This document shows positions 1 to 13,187 of a stretch of 64,000 nucleotides of DNA, piece by piece. The translations under genes were made by a program, and so were the position numbers. The notes beneath the pieces were generated by a model. It was not told the origin of the DNA. It was given only the letters and a program-made list of their open reading frames with translations, and made no database searches. The stretch's first letter is position 1, and every line of letters starts with the position of its first letter. The DNA is from Boswellia sacra. Its lineage: Eukaryota > Streptophyta > Magnoliopsida > Sapindales > Burseraceae. The DNA is taken from positions 124,001-188,000 of the forward strand of contig SNVD02008113.1 in assembly GCA_013180625.2 (NCBI GenBank), in the 5' to 3' direction.

Positions 1-378
1 ATATATTAAATTTTTTTAAACACTTGGCGGTTAAAAACTGCCAAGTATATATATTTTTTAATTTTTAAAATTATTTATACTTGGCGGTCAAAAACCGTCA
101 AGTATATTTTTTTATTTTTAAAACTATTATACTTGGCAGCCAAAAACCGTCAAATATAGTAATTTATACTTGGCGGCTAAAACCCGCCAAGTATATACTT
201 TTTTTAATTTTTAAAACTATTTAAACTTAGCGGTAAAAAACCGTCAAATATAGTCAGATGCATATTTGGCACGTTGATCGACCGCCAAATTGACTATATT
301 TGGCGGTGCCATTGGTGGCGCTTTCAAGACCGCAAAATATGTCAAAAACCACCAAATATGAGCATTTTTCTTGTGGTG
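1..378. mobile_element. CACTA (En/Spm) transposon A, terminal part
   Basis: The segment ends at 378 with TTTTTCTTGTGGTG, a one-base variant of the plant CACTA terminus (complement of CACTACAAGAAAAA). Reading inward, the sequence closely parallels the 659 end of CACTA-B: the same 'gcgccaccaatggcaccgcc' block, then short palindromes with GGCGG/CCGCC arms. The rest of the element lies off the left edge. The 3 bp after the end (ACT) would be the target duplication and aligns with ATT in the unoccupied copy at 63436. Orientation is opposite to CACTA-B, so the two like ends face each other across 280 bp. Confidence 0.85.
20..252. repeat. Subterminal palindrome array of CACTA-A
   Basis: About five imperfect palindromes of the form ACTTGGCGG-loop-CCGCCAAGT are spaced roughly 50-60 bp apart by A/T-rich linkers. 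In En/Spm elements, short subterminal repeats are bound by an element-encoded protein (TNPA); that role here is inferred from position only. Matching arrays occur at 740-990 and, more decayed, at 26880-27400. Confidence 0.75.
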
Positions 379-658
379 ACTAACTCTTTTCAGAAGCACT
401 TCTTCCTACAATGGTGTCCATTTTACCTCATCTCCTTCACTCTTCAATTCGTTTTGATTGTTTAACAACTTTCCTAAATTTTTCATAGAATTGTTACTTA
501 AAATATTGTTTAAAAGTTTGTTAAAATATCAATCAAAATCAACAAGATCAGACAAAGGTTAAAGTCTGACAGGAATGAATCTTATCAAGGTTTCAAAGGG
601 CTATTCAACAATGATTTGAAGAGAAGGAGCCTCCAAATATTGGCATGATTTCTTAATT
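379..658. other. Host DNA between two CACTA elements; copy of 63436-63715
   Basis: This 280-bp stretch aligns almost base for base with 63436-63715, including the blocks around 'aagcacttcttccta' and 'aaaggttaaagtctgacagg'. In the copy at the right edge no CACTA element interrupts it. No coding region is recognised. It ends with ATT (656-658), the left target duplication of CACTA-B. Confidence 0.85.
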
Positions 659-739
659 CACTACAAGAAAAATGCTCATATTTGGTGATTTTTGGCATAT
701 TTGGTGGTTTTGAAAGCGCCATCAATGGCACTGCCAAAT

Positions 740-990
740 ATAGTCAATTTAGTGGTCGGTCAACGTGTCAAATATCTTGACTATATTTGACGATTTTTGG
801 CTGCCAAGTATAAATAGTTCTAAAAATTAAAAAAAATATATATACTTGGCGGTTTTTTATCACCAAGTATAATAGTTTTAAAAATTTTAAAAATATATAC
901 TTGACGATTTTTGGCCGCCAAGTATAAATAATTTTCAAAATTAAAAAAATATATACTTGACAGTTTTTAGCCGCCAAGTATTTAAAAAAA
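740..990. repeat. Subterminal palindrome array of CACTA-B
   Basis: Four copies, about 60 bp apart, of a palindrome with arms like ACTTGGCGG and CCGCCAAGT around a short A/T loop, separated by 'aaaattaaaaaaatatata' linkers. The same unit, in reverse orientation, makes up 20-252. A short AT microsatellite follows at about 992-1012. Confidence 0.8.
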
Positions 991-1010
991 ATTAATATAT
1001 ATATATATAT

Positions 1011-1513
1011 ATAATAGGTATTTTAAAAAATTTAAGAAACAGAGTCATGTCAACAGAAAAGATTTCTATAAATATAATAGGTTGATGCTTGACAAGTCAA
1101 AAATTATCATAATAAGTCACTCAAAACACTGACAACCTAACTAAACATCTGAAAATTGAACTAACCCTATGAGACATTAAAATCAACTTGCACCGCCAAA
1201 AGAATCTCACACTATATAAATTGAGCAGGAGACAGACTTTTTTTCTTAATCCCTCAAACTAGTTAAATATTGATCTACAAGATAAAACAGCTGGATCAGT
1301 AACAATATTGGAGACAAGTTTTGAAACCATTTAGGAGACGACTTTAGTACACAGGTCACAAAAAGTTTTGAAACCATTTAGGAGGGAGAAAGAAAGGCAT
1401 TCATAATTTGTAAGAAGGTAGCACACAGGCCACTGAACTATATTAATAGACATTGCACCATCCATATGTTCACTCTCATCTTACCCCATTCTCTTTGTCA
1501 AGTGTTGTTGTTT
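1011..1513. other. Interior of CACTA-B, no gene recognised
   Basis: A/T-rich sequence between the subterminal array and the first captured exon. I see no open frame or motif that I can assign. Confidence 0.5.
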
Positions 1514-1578
1514 CCACTACATGCAGCTAAAATATCATAAGCCAAAGGATTGTTTTTGCAGCCAAGTGCCTTTCGAAT
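1514..1578 (-). pseudogene. Captured exon fragment of ketoacyl-ACP synthase III (KAS III)
   Basis: The minus strand reads [20 protein letters not shown] followed by SG, after an AG acceptor (tcatcag). This closely resembles the region around the active-site cysteine of plant plastid KAS III (FabH), where the family has ALGC-K-NPLAYD-TAACSG. KAS III starts fatty acid synthesis by condensing acetyl-CoA with malonyl-ACP. Only about 22 residues remain and nothing else of the gene is seen, so it cannot be functional. It is the most distal (3'-most) captured piece in the transcription direction shared by all gene fragments of CACTA-B. The match is from memory of the family and was not searched. Confidence 0.7.
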
Positions 1579-2728
1579 CTGATGAATACAATAAAAGGCA
1601 GAAAAAGTAGTTTATTTAATCTTTTAGTGGTTGCATTTCCAAGTCAAAATATAGAAGAAACCAATAGAAAGACTTACTGTCCAGTTTTCTATAATATTGC
1701 AGTTTTGGCATTATTATCCAGAAAAATGAAGCCCACTAAAAGTTTTCAGATTCCTTAATCTCGATGGCTCATAACACCAAGACTTACACAGATTATATAC
1801 AGGATCATTGAGAATTTAAGTACCTATTATAGGCCATGAAGAATAGCGCGATATATTACATACAATCAACACAACTGCAATAATAAAAAAGGAAAAATCA
1901 CATTTCTATCCCTATGAATCAGTGTAATTCGTACATATATATTTGGCAAACTTTCAAGAAAATTATGATAGCCAATTTGTATATTGCCTTAGCTACTAGC
2001 TCTAAGTGTAAGAAGAATTATTAGGAAGCCTGGTAGAACTCTGTGGGCACTGATAAACTAAGCAGTCAAGAAGTAAGTTTTGGTATAGGCAAATGATCAA
2101 GCAGGCTAGTGACAGGGTGAAATTTGTTAAAACATAGTCAAACCATCTTAAATTGGATATTAGATCTCAAATTAAGCCTCTAGGTAAACATATAAAAATA
2201 GAATATTAGGCTCAATTAAAATTTAAGATGTTGAGATTTCAATCTTACATGAGAGTGGATGTGTAAAGACAACACTCAACATTCAAGAAAGAAGCACATT
2301 GAAATAAGGTACCATATAGAGAACTTCACAAATATCATGAAAATTTTTTAACACTATTTTTCTAAAACTGCTCCCTTATGAAATCCATAGACATACATTT
2401 GTTTAACATTATACTTTTTGCCCTGAAGATTCTAAATATAGATAGCAGAGAGATATAATGAAATTTCCAACAGTAACAGATGCTTGCTCTGAAGATCAAG
2501 AGTTAGTACTACCTCAAGAAAAAAACAAAAATTTCAATGACATGTCATATGCTGATATTGATGCACATCTAAAAGCAGCATTTCTAGAATGCAGAGAAAC
2601 ACACAACCCTATATACCAGAAACATGAACGCAGCTCAGCTTCTGACGATTATAAAAAAGAACCTGAGCCATAAAGCAAGCAAAGCCTACTGATAAAATTA
2701 CATGCTAAACAAGAAGTAATAATTATAC
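1579..2728. other. Interior of CACTA-B, no gene recognised
   Basis: Intron-like A/T-rich DNA between the KAS III and proteasome fragments. A short plus-strand open frame at 2458-2673 (71 codons) runs against the direction of all recognised fragments, matches no family I know, and is probably chance. Confidence 0.45.
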
Positions 2729-2825
2729 CATTTAGCTAATACATCCACAGGCATTTCAAAACCATATCTGAAGCGAAACTCGGCTGCTTCATTCCTTACC
2801 TGTTGAACCAAGGTCCTTGCATCAG
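2729..2825 (-). pseudogene. Captured exon of 20S proteasome alpha subunit (PAA/PSMA6 type)
   Basis: After the acceptor ttatag, the minus strand encodes ADARTLVQQVRNEAAEFRFR, then YGFEMPVDVLAKW, and ends at a GT donor at 2728. This is the conserved helix region of plant proteasome alpha type-6 (PAA), part of the outer ring of the 20S core. The 97-bp exon itself has no stop. No neighbouring exon of the gene is recognised inside the element, so this is a lone captured exon and not a gene. It lies between the KAS III and PP2A fragments in the same orientation. Confidence 0.85.
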
Positions 2826-3151
2826 CTATAAAATCACAAACCAAGACATCTAAGCTCTAGACATTTTAAACAACACTCAAGACAGAAACATCTTCTTAAA
2901 GAATTTATTTAATCATTTCTATCATTCACTGACTGAGACACAATAATATCAGAATCCTCTTTTACATCTCAATAGGAAATAATACCATGTTGGAAAGTTA
3001 CTTTGGACAAAACTAATCCATTTGAATTACATCAAGAACTGAAATTGAATTTCAAAGATATCCTCATTCATGTAAAGTCAAAAAATAATATTCATCAATT
3101 TTCATATCATCAAGCTGAAAAAAGAAAAAATAATAAAACCATCAAAAAATA

Positions 3152-3317
3152 ATACAAAGGGCACCAAGTTTATCATAAAAAAAAATCCTACACCCGACTG
3201 GCTGGTCAATAAAGGAATATACTCTATTATTGCAAGACGAACTCTCCAATGTCTATCCTCAGCAAGCTCAATAATGGCTGGTAATAAGGATTGAGACAAT
3301 AGATCAATTCTGATAAC
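3152..3317 (-). pseudogene. Captured exon of PP2A 65-kDa scaffold subunit A
   Basis: The minus strand reads [37 protein letters not shown] and TSQSGVGFF, the conserved HEAT repeats of the PP2A A subunit, which holds catalytic and regulatory subunits together. After GVGFF a run of Ts shifts the frame; DKLGALC continues in another frame and then a stop follows. The acceptor is TTGCCG instead of TTGCAG, so the splice site is also lost. It is clearly a captured, decayed fragment. Confidence 0.88.
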
Positions 3318-3688
3318 CGGCAAGAATATCTTATTACAACACGACTAGAAGGAAAGTAGAACAAATACAATATAACAGCTTACAAATCCTATGTGATGAT
3401 AACATGTGTAATCAATTTAAAAAGTGTACAAATGCCAAAAAGGGTGGACCACAACTTGTGTATAGAAATAATTGCAGCAGGTAGCTATCCATTTGAATGT
3501 TAGTGTGATGCATCCATGAAATTTATTAGCAAACAGAAGCTTCAAAGAAGTAAGTAATGACATAGATAAGTTTGCTTTCTAGTTTCTTATAAGTTCAAGG
3601 GCCATTCACTAGTAACTATTTATGTCTATCATCCACCACACATCTCTTTGAAGACAAAAAACTTAGAAGCATACACAGTTGGACAAAC

Positions 3689-3796
3689 CTCAACAGCCAG
3701 CATTACTGGAACCATGTTTTGGATTTGGCTCAAACTTTGTTCCAACAAGTTCCTTGATCTCTGGTGCCTCCATACTATCACATCCCCAGTTAGTGC
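3689..3796 (-). pseudogene. Unidentified captured exon with splice borders
   Basis: A 108-bp minus-strand stretch is bordered by ctctcag (acceptor) and GAG/GTTTGT (donor). Two frames are open: one includes VWRHQRSRNLLEQSLSQIQN, another DSMEAPEIKELVGTKFEPNP. The codon pattern looks coding, and its position between the 14-3-3 and PP2A pieces suggests a fifth captured gene. I do not recognise the family. Confidence 0.45.
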
Positions 3797-4192
3797 CTGA
3801 GAGTAATGAAACATCTATGAACAGAAATTGATAGGAAAATGGATAAGCAAAAAGAGAACCACTGCATTGGATATCGAACAAAGAAAAGAAAAAAATGGAA
3901 TTACATCAGTTTCCACACAACAATAATGTGTCCGAAAGAGTAATCAAGTTTATGGTTTATCAATAAAAGGTTCTCTTAAGCTATGGCACAGTGGGTAGAT
4001 TCCATTTTAAAAATAAAATTGTTTCAATTTTTCTACAAGATTACTACTTGGTAGGCTAGAATCAAAATGCTGAAACCAATTACATACCGAAACATGTAAT
4101 CCCTCAATGGTGTTAGATAATAGTTCCCTTGCTATATTTAGAACAAACTAAAAGAATTGTTTCCTTATCACTGTTTCTTTAATACTAAGTCA

Positions 4193-6004
<1,812 letters not shown>

Positions 6005-6429
6005 TTTCAGAGACTCTCATCGAAAGTTGAAATTGGGAAGGGAGAAAGAGAGACTGAGTTGAGTTGGGTTGCGTTGCGTTGCGTTGGAAGCGCAGGGCTA
6101 CTGGAGTCGACAAGGCTGGAGCCGGCGAGTCACGGAGGAGGTGCTGCGGCATTGGGGAGAACGAGAGAGAGACGGCTTAGGTTAGGTTTTAGGTTAGGAT
6201 TTCGGAAATTATTTTGTTTACATAGTTTAGTAAAATTACATGAATTTATAATATATTGTAATTTATCATAATCACCCCTAAGAATTTCTTCTAAGTTTAA
6301 ATTCTTTATTTTTTTTCATATGTATCCTAATTACTTGTTAATTACTTGTCACTATCTAAAAATGTGAGAAATATGTAATATAGTAAAAACAACGAGTGAC
6401 AAGTATGAAGAAAATATGAGTTTGACTTT

Positions 6430-6515
6430 CATATTAATGTTATAGTTCTCACTTTTTTTAAAAAACGCCAAATAAAAAATATAAAGTGATAAATATGTGA
6501 AAATTTCTTGTAGTG
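6430..6515. repeat. Right terminal region of CACTA-B
   Basis: Reading inward from 6515 (CACTACAAGAAATTTTCACA, then 'gtgagaactat'), this end is homologous to the left end of CACTA-C at 16469, including the GTGAGAACTAT block. It lacks the palindrome arrays of the opposite end, so the two ends of this CACTA family are structurally different. That allows element orientation to be assigned. Confidence 0.8.
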
Positions 6516-7129
6516 ATTATAATTTTTGAACTTTTATCATCAAGAGTGCACAAGAACTCAATTAGATCCTTTGGGATTGCTTCCAACAATATTTACAATT
6601 TTAATTTGATCAACTTGTTACTATGACAAATAAGAGTGAGAGAGCGGTGGAAGAACAGATCAAAGGAAGTTAGCTGTGAACTTTAGCAGCTGGGTTTTGA
6701 GAAAGTATGAAATGGCTGCTCTAGGGTTTGTAAGGAAGGGTAATTTTGTCCATTTCATTTTATTGAGGGCAATTTTGACCCATAAGCATTTGAGAGATGG
6801 ACAATTAGAAAAATGGAAACACACATGTAATAGGAAAATCATTCTAAACAAGCCAATTAATATCAAGGTCAATGCCCAAGCTAAATGTCAGAAATGTATA
6901 ATTTAGATCTACGTGAAAGCACCATCTAAAGATTTGCTATAAGAATTTCACATAATACTAAGTTGAAGAACGCTACTAATGGTGTAGGGGTATTACTAGA
7001 ATAACCTTTATAATCCACAACACATAAGCAAAATGAGTATAAATTAAAGAAGATGCCTTATTCAAGTCTATTCCTAATTAGGTCTAATAAAATTAGTCCT
7101 TGCACCATGCTATGAATGTCCCAATAAAA
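6516..7129. other. Host DNA right of CACTA-B; 6516-6804 copies 63713-64000
   Basis: Starts with the right target duplication ATT. Positions 6516-6804 match 63713-64000 closely, for example 'gagagcggtggaagaa' and 'gagggcaattttgaccc'. No gene is recognised. The open frame on the plus strand at 6676-6906 is conserved only as DNA in the duplicate, which has a one-base gap inside it, so it is unlikely to code. Confidence 0.75.
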
Positions 7130-7137
7130 CTTAAAAC

Positions 7138-7229
7138 CAGTGGCGAAACTAGAAAATTTTCTTTGAATGGCCTAAATTTTTTTTTGTTAATATTTAATAT
7201 ATAACTAAACTTAATCATGAAAAAACGGT

Positions 7230-7260
<31 letters not shown>

Positions 7261-7633
7261 AACTATGTAAAGTAAACAAAGTATATATATTTAATTTTGT
7301 TTATTTAAAAAATTAAAAATTTTAGAGGAAAAGATGAAAAGAATAATGTGAACTTATAGTTTGGTAAATTGAGATTTATGTGATTATATTTTATTAAAAA
7401 AATCATAAAAAGAGAATAAATATTATGTATAGAAAAATTTTGTTTTAAATATGGTATATATAAGATAAAAAGTGAATCTTTTCTACATAAATCTTTTGTT
7501 TTCTCAAGTTTGGCTAGATTATAAGAAAAGAATTTTGTTTCAATATAAGGGTATCAAAGATATAATTTGAACTTTGTGTACTAAAAAAGAATTTCCAAAA
7601 ATGTGGCCGTTTTTCCATCTGGTTCTGCCAGTG
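7138..7633. mobile_element. Non-autonomous hAT element 1
   Basis: Imperfect terminal inverted repeats: CAGTGGCGAAAC at 7138 and, inverted, CACTGGCAGAAC ending at 7633. They are flanked by an 8-bp target duplication CTTAAAAC (7130-7137) and CTTAAAGC (7634-7641), one mismatch. The 8-bp duplication is the mark of hAT transposition. The 496-bp interior is A/T-rich with a TA microsatellite at 7226-7259 and no coding region. Confidence 0.78.
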
Positions 7634-7641
7634 CTTAAAGC

Positions 7642-8530
7642 CCATTGCTAACAAATTGTTGTCAACAATCAATTAAAGATTCTTTTCTAACAATAGCAAT
7701 CTATTGTGCAGCAAATTATGCTTACCAATTCAAATCCAAGAAATTGAAATTTTATGTAACATTCCCTATATTTATATAACGTATCTCAGAATTGATTGTT
7801 TGAGCTGTTTCATATGTGCTTGATACTATTAACATAGTAGTTGTTAATTCACCTATCATATTGCATGATTGTCAAATTAAATAAACATAAAATTTAGTAT
7901 GTTTATAACATGATATATTTGAGTTGTTTAATATATACTATGTTAATCTCAGTGGTTAGTTCATCAATTTTATCATACCCAGAAAAATTAATCAATACTT
8001 AACTTGTCCAAGTAAAAAGGTTCTGAAAATTAATAATTAAAACATCCCCTAATTTGACAGTCATTGTCAAAACTAAATAACCTATTAACATTTTCATTAT
8101 CTTGATAGACATATGAAAAATTAAAATTCAGACTTAATTATCACATGATTCATTAATGAAAACGTATTTGTTTTAATAATTGTGCCGTTAATTAAAATCT
8201 CCGCAAATCAAAATTCTTAACCCCCAGCACCAAACTCCCCACCCATCCACACTCCCACACACCAAAAAAAAAAAAAAACAAAAAAACAAAAACAAAAACT
8301 CTGCACCTCTTTATATTTTTTTATCCCAAATTATTTTATATGAAGCTATTGTTGTGTTTGTTTGCATATTTGAGTTTTTGTTTTAAAATATGGAAAGAAT
8401 ATGCGGTTGATTTTAATTTTTTTTTTTATTTTGAAAGTAATATGTGACTGATATTGATTTACATATATTGGTAAATGTACGTTTTTAGAAAATAAAATTT
8501 AAAAAATGTTAACAAACAAAGCCATCCAGG
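7642..8530. other. Intergenic A/T-rich host DNA
   Basis: No coding region, RNA gene or bounded element recognised. An A-rich tract lies near 8263-8300. Confidence 0.4.
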
Positions 8531-8706
8531 CAAATGAAATGTTAAGTGATGTGATAGCATTGATCTAGCTTTTAATTTTTATGTTTTCAAGTAAATCTTA
8601 CAAACCTCTCTTACACTGTCCCTGCAAATGAAATGTTTAAGTGACGTAATGGCATTGATTTAGCTTTTAATTTTTATGTTTTTCAAGTAAAACTCATAAA
8701 CCTCTA
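8531..8706. repeat. Two direct repeats of about 85 bp
   Basis: 'caaatgaaatgttaagtga' begins copy 1 (8531-8613) and recurs in copy 2 (8625-8706). Both continue through 'tagcttttaatttttatg' and 'aaacctct'. They differ by scattered substitutions and single-base indels, so the duplication is not recent. Confidence 0.7.
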
Positions 8707-9272
8707 TTATGCTTAGGTGAAATCTTAAAAGAAATGTGGAGAAATTACCAATTGATATATTTGAACTATTTCATCATGTTTAACGCCATATAATAGCTGT
8801 TAATGCTCCAACCATGTTTGTTGAATTAATTAATTACTTCACAATTATCGTTTGTCAATATAAAACGTTAATATAGTTTGTGGCAGACCTAGTATTTGGT
8901 TTTTTCTTTTTTTTTTTTAAAGGGGGTGAAAAATATTAATATATATTATAAATTCTAAATATGACAAAATATATTAATTGATTAATATTTAAGGTTGCTA
9001 ACATTGATCAAATATAAACTCTCATACAAATTTTGAAATTGAAGCTACATATATATATATATATATACGTATGTATATATATATATCGATTAATCTAAAT
9101 CAATAACATTAAAATAAATAAATATGTTACTGAAATAACATATATGAAAAAAAAGGGTTGAAAGAAAACTTAATAGTTTTTAAGCATTTATTATAACGTC
9201 TCTAATTTTGATGGAAAATTCATTGAAATTTTACATATTTTATATATTTAAGAAAAATAGAAGTCATCATAA

Positions 9273-9307
9273 AGAGAGAGAGAGGGAGAGAGAGAGAGAG
9301 AGAGAGA
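9273..9307. repeat. GA microsatellite
   Basis: Run of GAGAGA with one interruption. TA-type microsatellites lie nearby at about 9047-9085. Confidence 0.85.
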
Positions 9308-9693
9308 AGTGATTTGCCTTTTGTGACTAAAATTTTAAAGAACTCAAAAAAAAATCTAAAAAAAAAAAGAGTTAAGTTTTACTCGAGAGTGAGATAATAA
9401 AAATAGTAAAATAAATAAATGAATAAAAGATAGTAATAATACCAATAATGAATGTGGCACTTCATAATTCATTAGCCATTTATGTAAATATGATAAATTT
9501 AGAAGATATATGCAGAAAATTATCACTTATTTATGGTATAATTAAATTATATTTTGCCCTTTTTTTCCTAGGTGGAGTCAATTTGCAGAATTTTAAAATA
9601 TATTGTAGTAAGAGAAATATTTTTATAACATATAAGGGCTATTGTCTGGGCTGGAGTGGCATAGACCCCTCAAGCCCAAACATAGGCCGCCCT

Positions 9694-10391
9694 TAGGGAT
9701 GGCAAAATCTGGGTGTGGGTGAGGGTTTTGCATTTCTGCACCTAGACAGGACGATGTAAGGCTGCCCCCGATCACCAGATTTTCCCCGGATTTTCTTTGC
9801 ACAGTGTGCGTGCGGTTTTCCCCGGATTTGTATATCCTCTCCCCGCCGCCGCATTTTATCCGGATTTAATCCCCCCAGATTCCCCGATTTAGTGATTCTA
9901 CATACTATATTTCGTAACTTTACTCCATTGCAATTCATATTAAATGAAAAAAATGCTCGCTGCCAACTACCAAAGCCCCCATTAGGCCTATTACAATACA
10001 AATACACAAATCTAGGCCTATAACAACACTAATACACAAATAAAGCTCATTACAAATATTCAAAACAAAAGCTTATTACTACAGTACAAGACAAATATTA
10101 GTATAAATATTGCATACAAATATCCAAATTCCAAATTTCTCCCATTACGAAATCATAAATTCAAATGATTCAATTAAAGTTTTAGTCTCCCAAAAGTGTA
10201 ATAATATAATATTACATATATATTTATAATTTCTTTTTAAATTATTCGGCTGTATGGGGATGGTACCGAATTTTAAACCAATTTCATCCCCGCCCCCACG
10301 TTGTATTCCCGCAAATATGGGTAATGTTTCACCCAAAAAATTCGGGTAAAAATTGAGTACCCACATCCTCCGGATTTTTTTGCCATCCCTA
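9694..10391. mobile_element. Non-autonomous hAT element 2
   Basis: Terminal inverted repeats TAGGGATGGCAAAA (9694) and TTTTTGCCATCCCTA (ending 10391). The 8-bp target duplication is GCCGCCCT (9686-9693) and GCCACCCT (10392-10399), differing by one transition at a CpG. The 698-bp element is unusually GC-rich near its ends ('ccccgccgccgcatttt') and has no transposase. Minus-strand open frames inside it are side effects of this composition. Confidence 0.88.
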
Positions 10392-10399
10392 GCCACCCT

Positions 10400-10985
10400 T
10401 GAATATAGTACATGAGTTTTATATATATACCCCCAATATATGATGCTTAACATCAATGTCATACATAGATCAATTTAACATAAACGTAATATTTGTCAAT
10501 ACACGACTAATCATGCTTGTCATATTAAAATAAATAAATAAATTTCATTTGTTATCCCATGGTACAGTTGTTACTTTTGTTTTAGATTTTCTTATAACGT
10601 CAATGTTACCGGTGGTAACAAAAGTAATTATACTTGTTTATCCTTGGGACATATTGCACTACACACCCTTCATTTATTAGTCAACTTACAAGGTATAACA
10701 AAGACCCTTCATTTGTTGGTAATAGTGCATTGGCCTTTGTTGTCATTATTATTAAAAATGATTATGTGTTAATTGGCTTGAATTTTTTTTTTAAAAAAAG
10801 TTTTTTCAAAAATAGACGTCCTTATCTTTTGGAATAATATTTTCCATATAAAAATTATATGCCATTTGTTAGGTAATTTGAGTAGTATTTTTTAATGTAT
10901 GACACCTTTTTTCTAGGTAAATTCAAGGCCAAAATTAATCGATTAATGCTTATTATAGTAGAAAACATTTAGCATAAAATTTTTA
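10400..10985. other. Intergenic host DNA
   Basis: A/T-rich, with no gene or bounded element recognised. Confidence 0.4.
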
Positions 10986-11585
10986 GGGTCAATTCTACAA
11001 ACTTCTCCTAATGTTTGTCGAAATCCTACATGACCGCATCTGGTTCCGAAAATCTCATATACCTCCCCTCTCTGTTAAGAATCGTCATAAATTTATGTTA
11101 AAAGTTATATTTTCCCAATTTACCATTAATTGACTATTAAAAATATTTATAATTCTAAACATCCAAAAATTTAAGTTAGAAAAATAAAGAAATTGCTTTG
11201 AAAGACTTAAACTTTATAAGACAATTTTTTATAGGTCCAATTGCCACAAATTTTTTATTATTTCAAGATCTAATAAATTATTTTAATGTAAAACATTTTT
11301 GAATAATTTTTTTAAGTTTATGTACCATTTACTATAGTAGTAATTTTTTCAAGACTTATTTCGGTAGTGATTGATGAAACATTATTAGCAGGTTTTAAGT
11401 TTTATTTTTTAAAATTTTAAATTTTTTTAACAGTCAACTATGGGCAATTTGAAAATTTAATATTTTCTTAAAAAAGAATTTTTAAAGGTTCTTAACAAAG
11501 AGGGTGGTATAAGGTATTTTTAGAACTAGAGACGGCCATGTGGGATTTTAATAAAACTCAAGGGAGGCTTGTGGAATTCACCTAT
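10986..11585. mobile_element. Fold-back / MITE-like element with long inverted arms
   Basis: The first ~150 bp ('agggtcaattctacaaactt', 'gaaatcctacatgaccg', 'tgttaagaatcg') and the reverse complement of the last ~150 bp ('aggtgaattccacaagcct', 'aaatcccacatggccg', 'tgttaagaac') match with scattered differences and run to 'tagttgac'-like inner ends. No coding region. Flanks are A/T runs, so a target duplication cannot be fixed and the superfamily is open (Mutator-like is possible). Confidence 0.7.
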
Positions 11586-11661
11586 TTTTTTAATTAAAAT
11601 TTGATAAACCAAGTGGTTATCTAGAAAAATGATTGTGTCCAATATTTTCCATCTAAAGGAT

Positions 11662-12608
11662 CTAATTGATATTTGCCATTATGGGGGGTCCAACATAATT
11701 TTTCATGGCAATTGTAAATGAACAATTTTCTGGCAACAAAACTCCATATTCCTCTTGGGTTTTGTAGATATGATGATTTTGAGTTGATTTACAGTGGAGG
11801 TGTCGATTCACTTCCCAATTTTTGGTGAGTATTATTATGAAAGGCAGCAACTCTTCTTGCGATGGCGTTTTTAGCGACCCACGGTTACCTTGATCGACTT
11901 CAACCCTTAGATATGCATCTATGATGACCGAAGACTCTTTTTGGATGAGTGGTGATAGCCCACTTGCTGATGATGGTTGCGGTGGTTGTTGGTTGATCTG
12001 AAACTTCAAACAACTTTTTTACAACTTTCTAAAGGGAATTGGACATTGACAAAGAAAGAAACTTTATTTACCATGACCAAATCTATCTAATAGTGGTGGA
12101 GGTGAGAAATTCACTCTCTGATCGACAATCATTGGTAATGATGATGGCTAACGACTGTGGTTCCTGGATGGTGACAAGTTGCTCTTCAATTTCACCATCT
12201 TTTCCTTGAATTTGCATGACTATCTCTAAATTTTATTTTTCTTTACAACTCTCTTTATTACTTTCCTATTCTCAATCTTGAATCAAGACATTTGGAAAAT
12301 GTTCATTAAGAAATCCTATGCCTCTTTGGCTAATTTTACATAAGCATCTTCTGATAGATATGGAGATCTACAGATTGATTGATATAAATCCAAGCTTTTA
12401 TATCTCTTTTTTAATCATATGTGAAGTTTTCTCTTTCAGCTTATTTTAACTTAACTTGATCTCCTGGTATTTCAAATCCCCATCCCTAATCTACAATTTT
12501 CCAAATGTCTTCATATTTAAGATGAGTTGCATCTGATCTCTCCATAACAAAAAATCATTTTTTCCATCGAACTTGGGAAATTCCCTGACTTCCTACCTCT
12601 AATACCAA
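11662..12608 (-). pseudogene. Decayed copia gag region with primer-binding site
   Basis: At about 12595-12608 the plus strand reads CTCTAATACCAATTATAGG, the complement of a tRNA-Met primer site (TGGTATTAGAG) with one change, as found next to a copia 5' LTR. Leftwards on the minus strand, scraps resemble a copia gag: RSDATHLKYEDIWKIVD then a stop, and LAKEA-DFLMNIF in place of AKEAWDxL. Many stops follow. A 115-codon open frame at 11662-12009 continues the remnant but has no clear motif. The rest of pol is absent. The family assignment rests on short motifs and the primer site. Confidence 0.5.
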
Positions 12609-12741
12609 TTATAGGAAAATAAAAATAAAAAACATTAACTCAAGCAGCACAAGAAATAATGTGTGTGTGTGTGTGAAGAAGAAAATGATACTTCTTTTCT
12701 CAATTATAAATTGTGAAATATACAAGTTTATATGGTAGACA
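12609..12741 (-). repeat. Putative LTR start of the decayed copia, left of a MITE
   Basis: Starts next to the primer site with TATAGGAAAATAAAAATA and is interrupted at 12742 by a MITE; LTR-like sequence seems to resume at 13332. The far LTR end could not be fixed. Contains a short TG microsatellite at 12661-12674. Confidence 0.4.
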
Positions 12742-13144
12742 TAAGGGCTTATTGTTTTTTGGTCTGAAGTCTAAGTTTAAATTATTCTCAGACTTCAGAT
12801 CTTTTCACGATTGGTTTTTTATCTAAGACTTAGTCTAAGACATTTTTAAGTGAATGAAAAATGTTAAAAATTCTAACTTTTATCTGAATACAAATGTAAA
12901 TCATTTATTACTCCTTTAATTCTCTTAAAAGCCTTTATCAAAATTTATTTATGATCAATTTGTTCATAGCCTAATTTTATATTATGATTCTCTATATATT
13001 TTTAAAATCATAATTTAACTTATTTATAAATTAAATTCTTTTAAAAAATAATTTCTTTCCCAATTATACACGCTTAAATAGATTAAATTTGTAACAAATT
13101 TTGGTATGCAAATGCTTTCACTATGTAAAATAAAATCACAACTG

Positions 13145-13187
<43 letters not shown>

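Noticed and set aside
2458..2673. Plus-strand 71-codon open frame in CACTA-B
   Set aside because: It runs against all recognised captured exons, has no family motif and no promoter; probably chance.
9693..10462. Minus-strand frames of about 105 codons near 9.7-10.4 kb
   Set aside because: They lie in or across a hAT element without transposase motifs; open only because of local composition.
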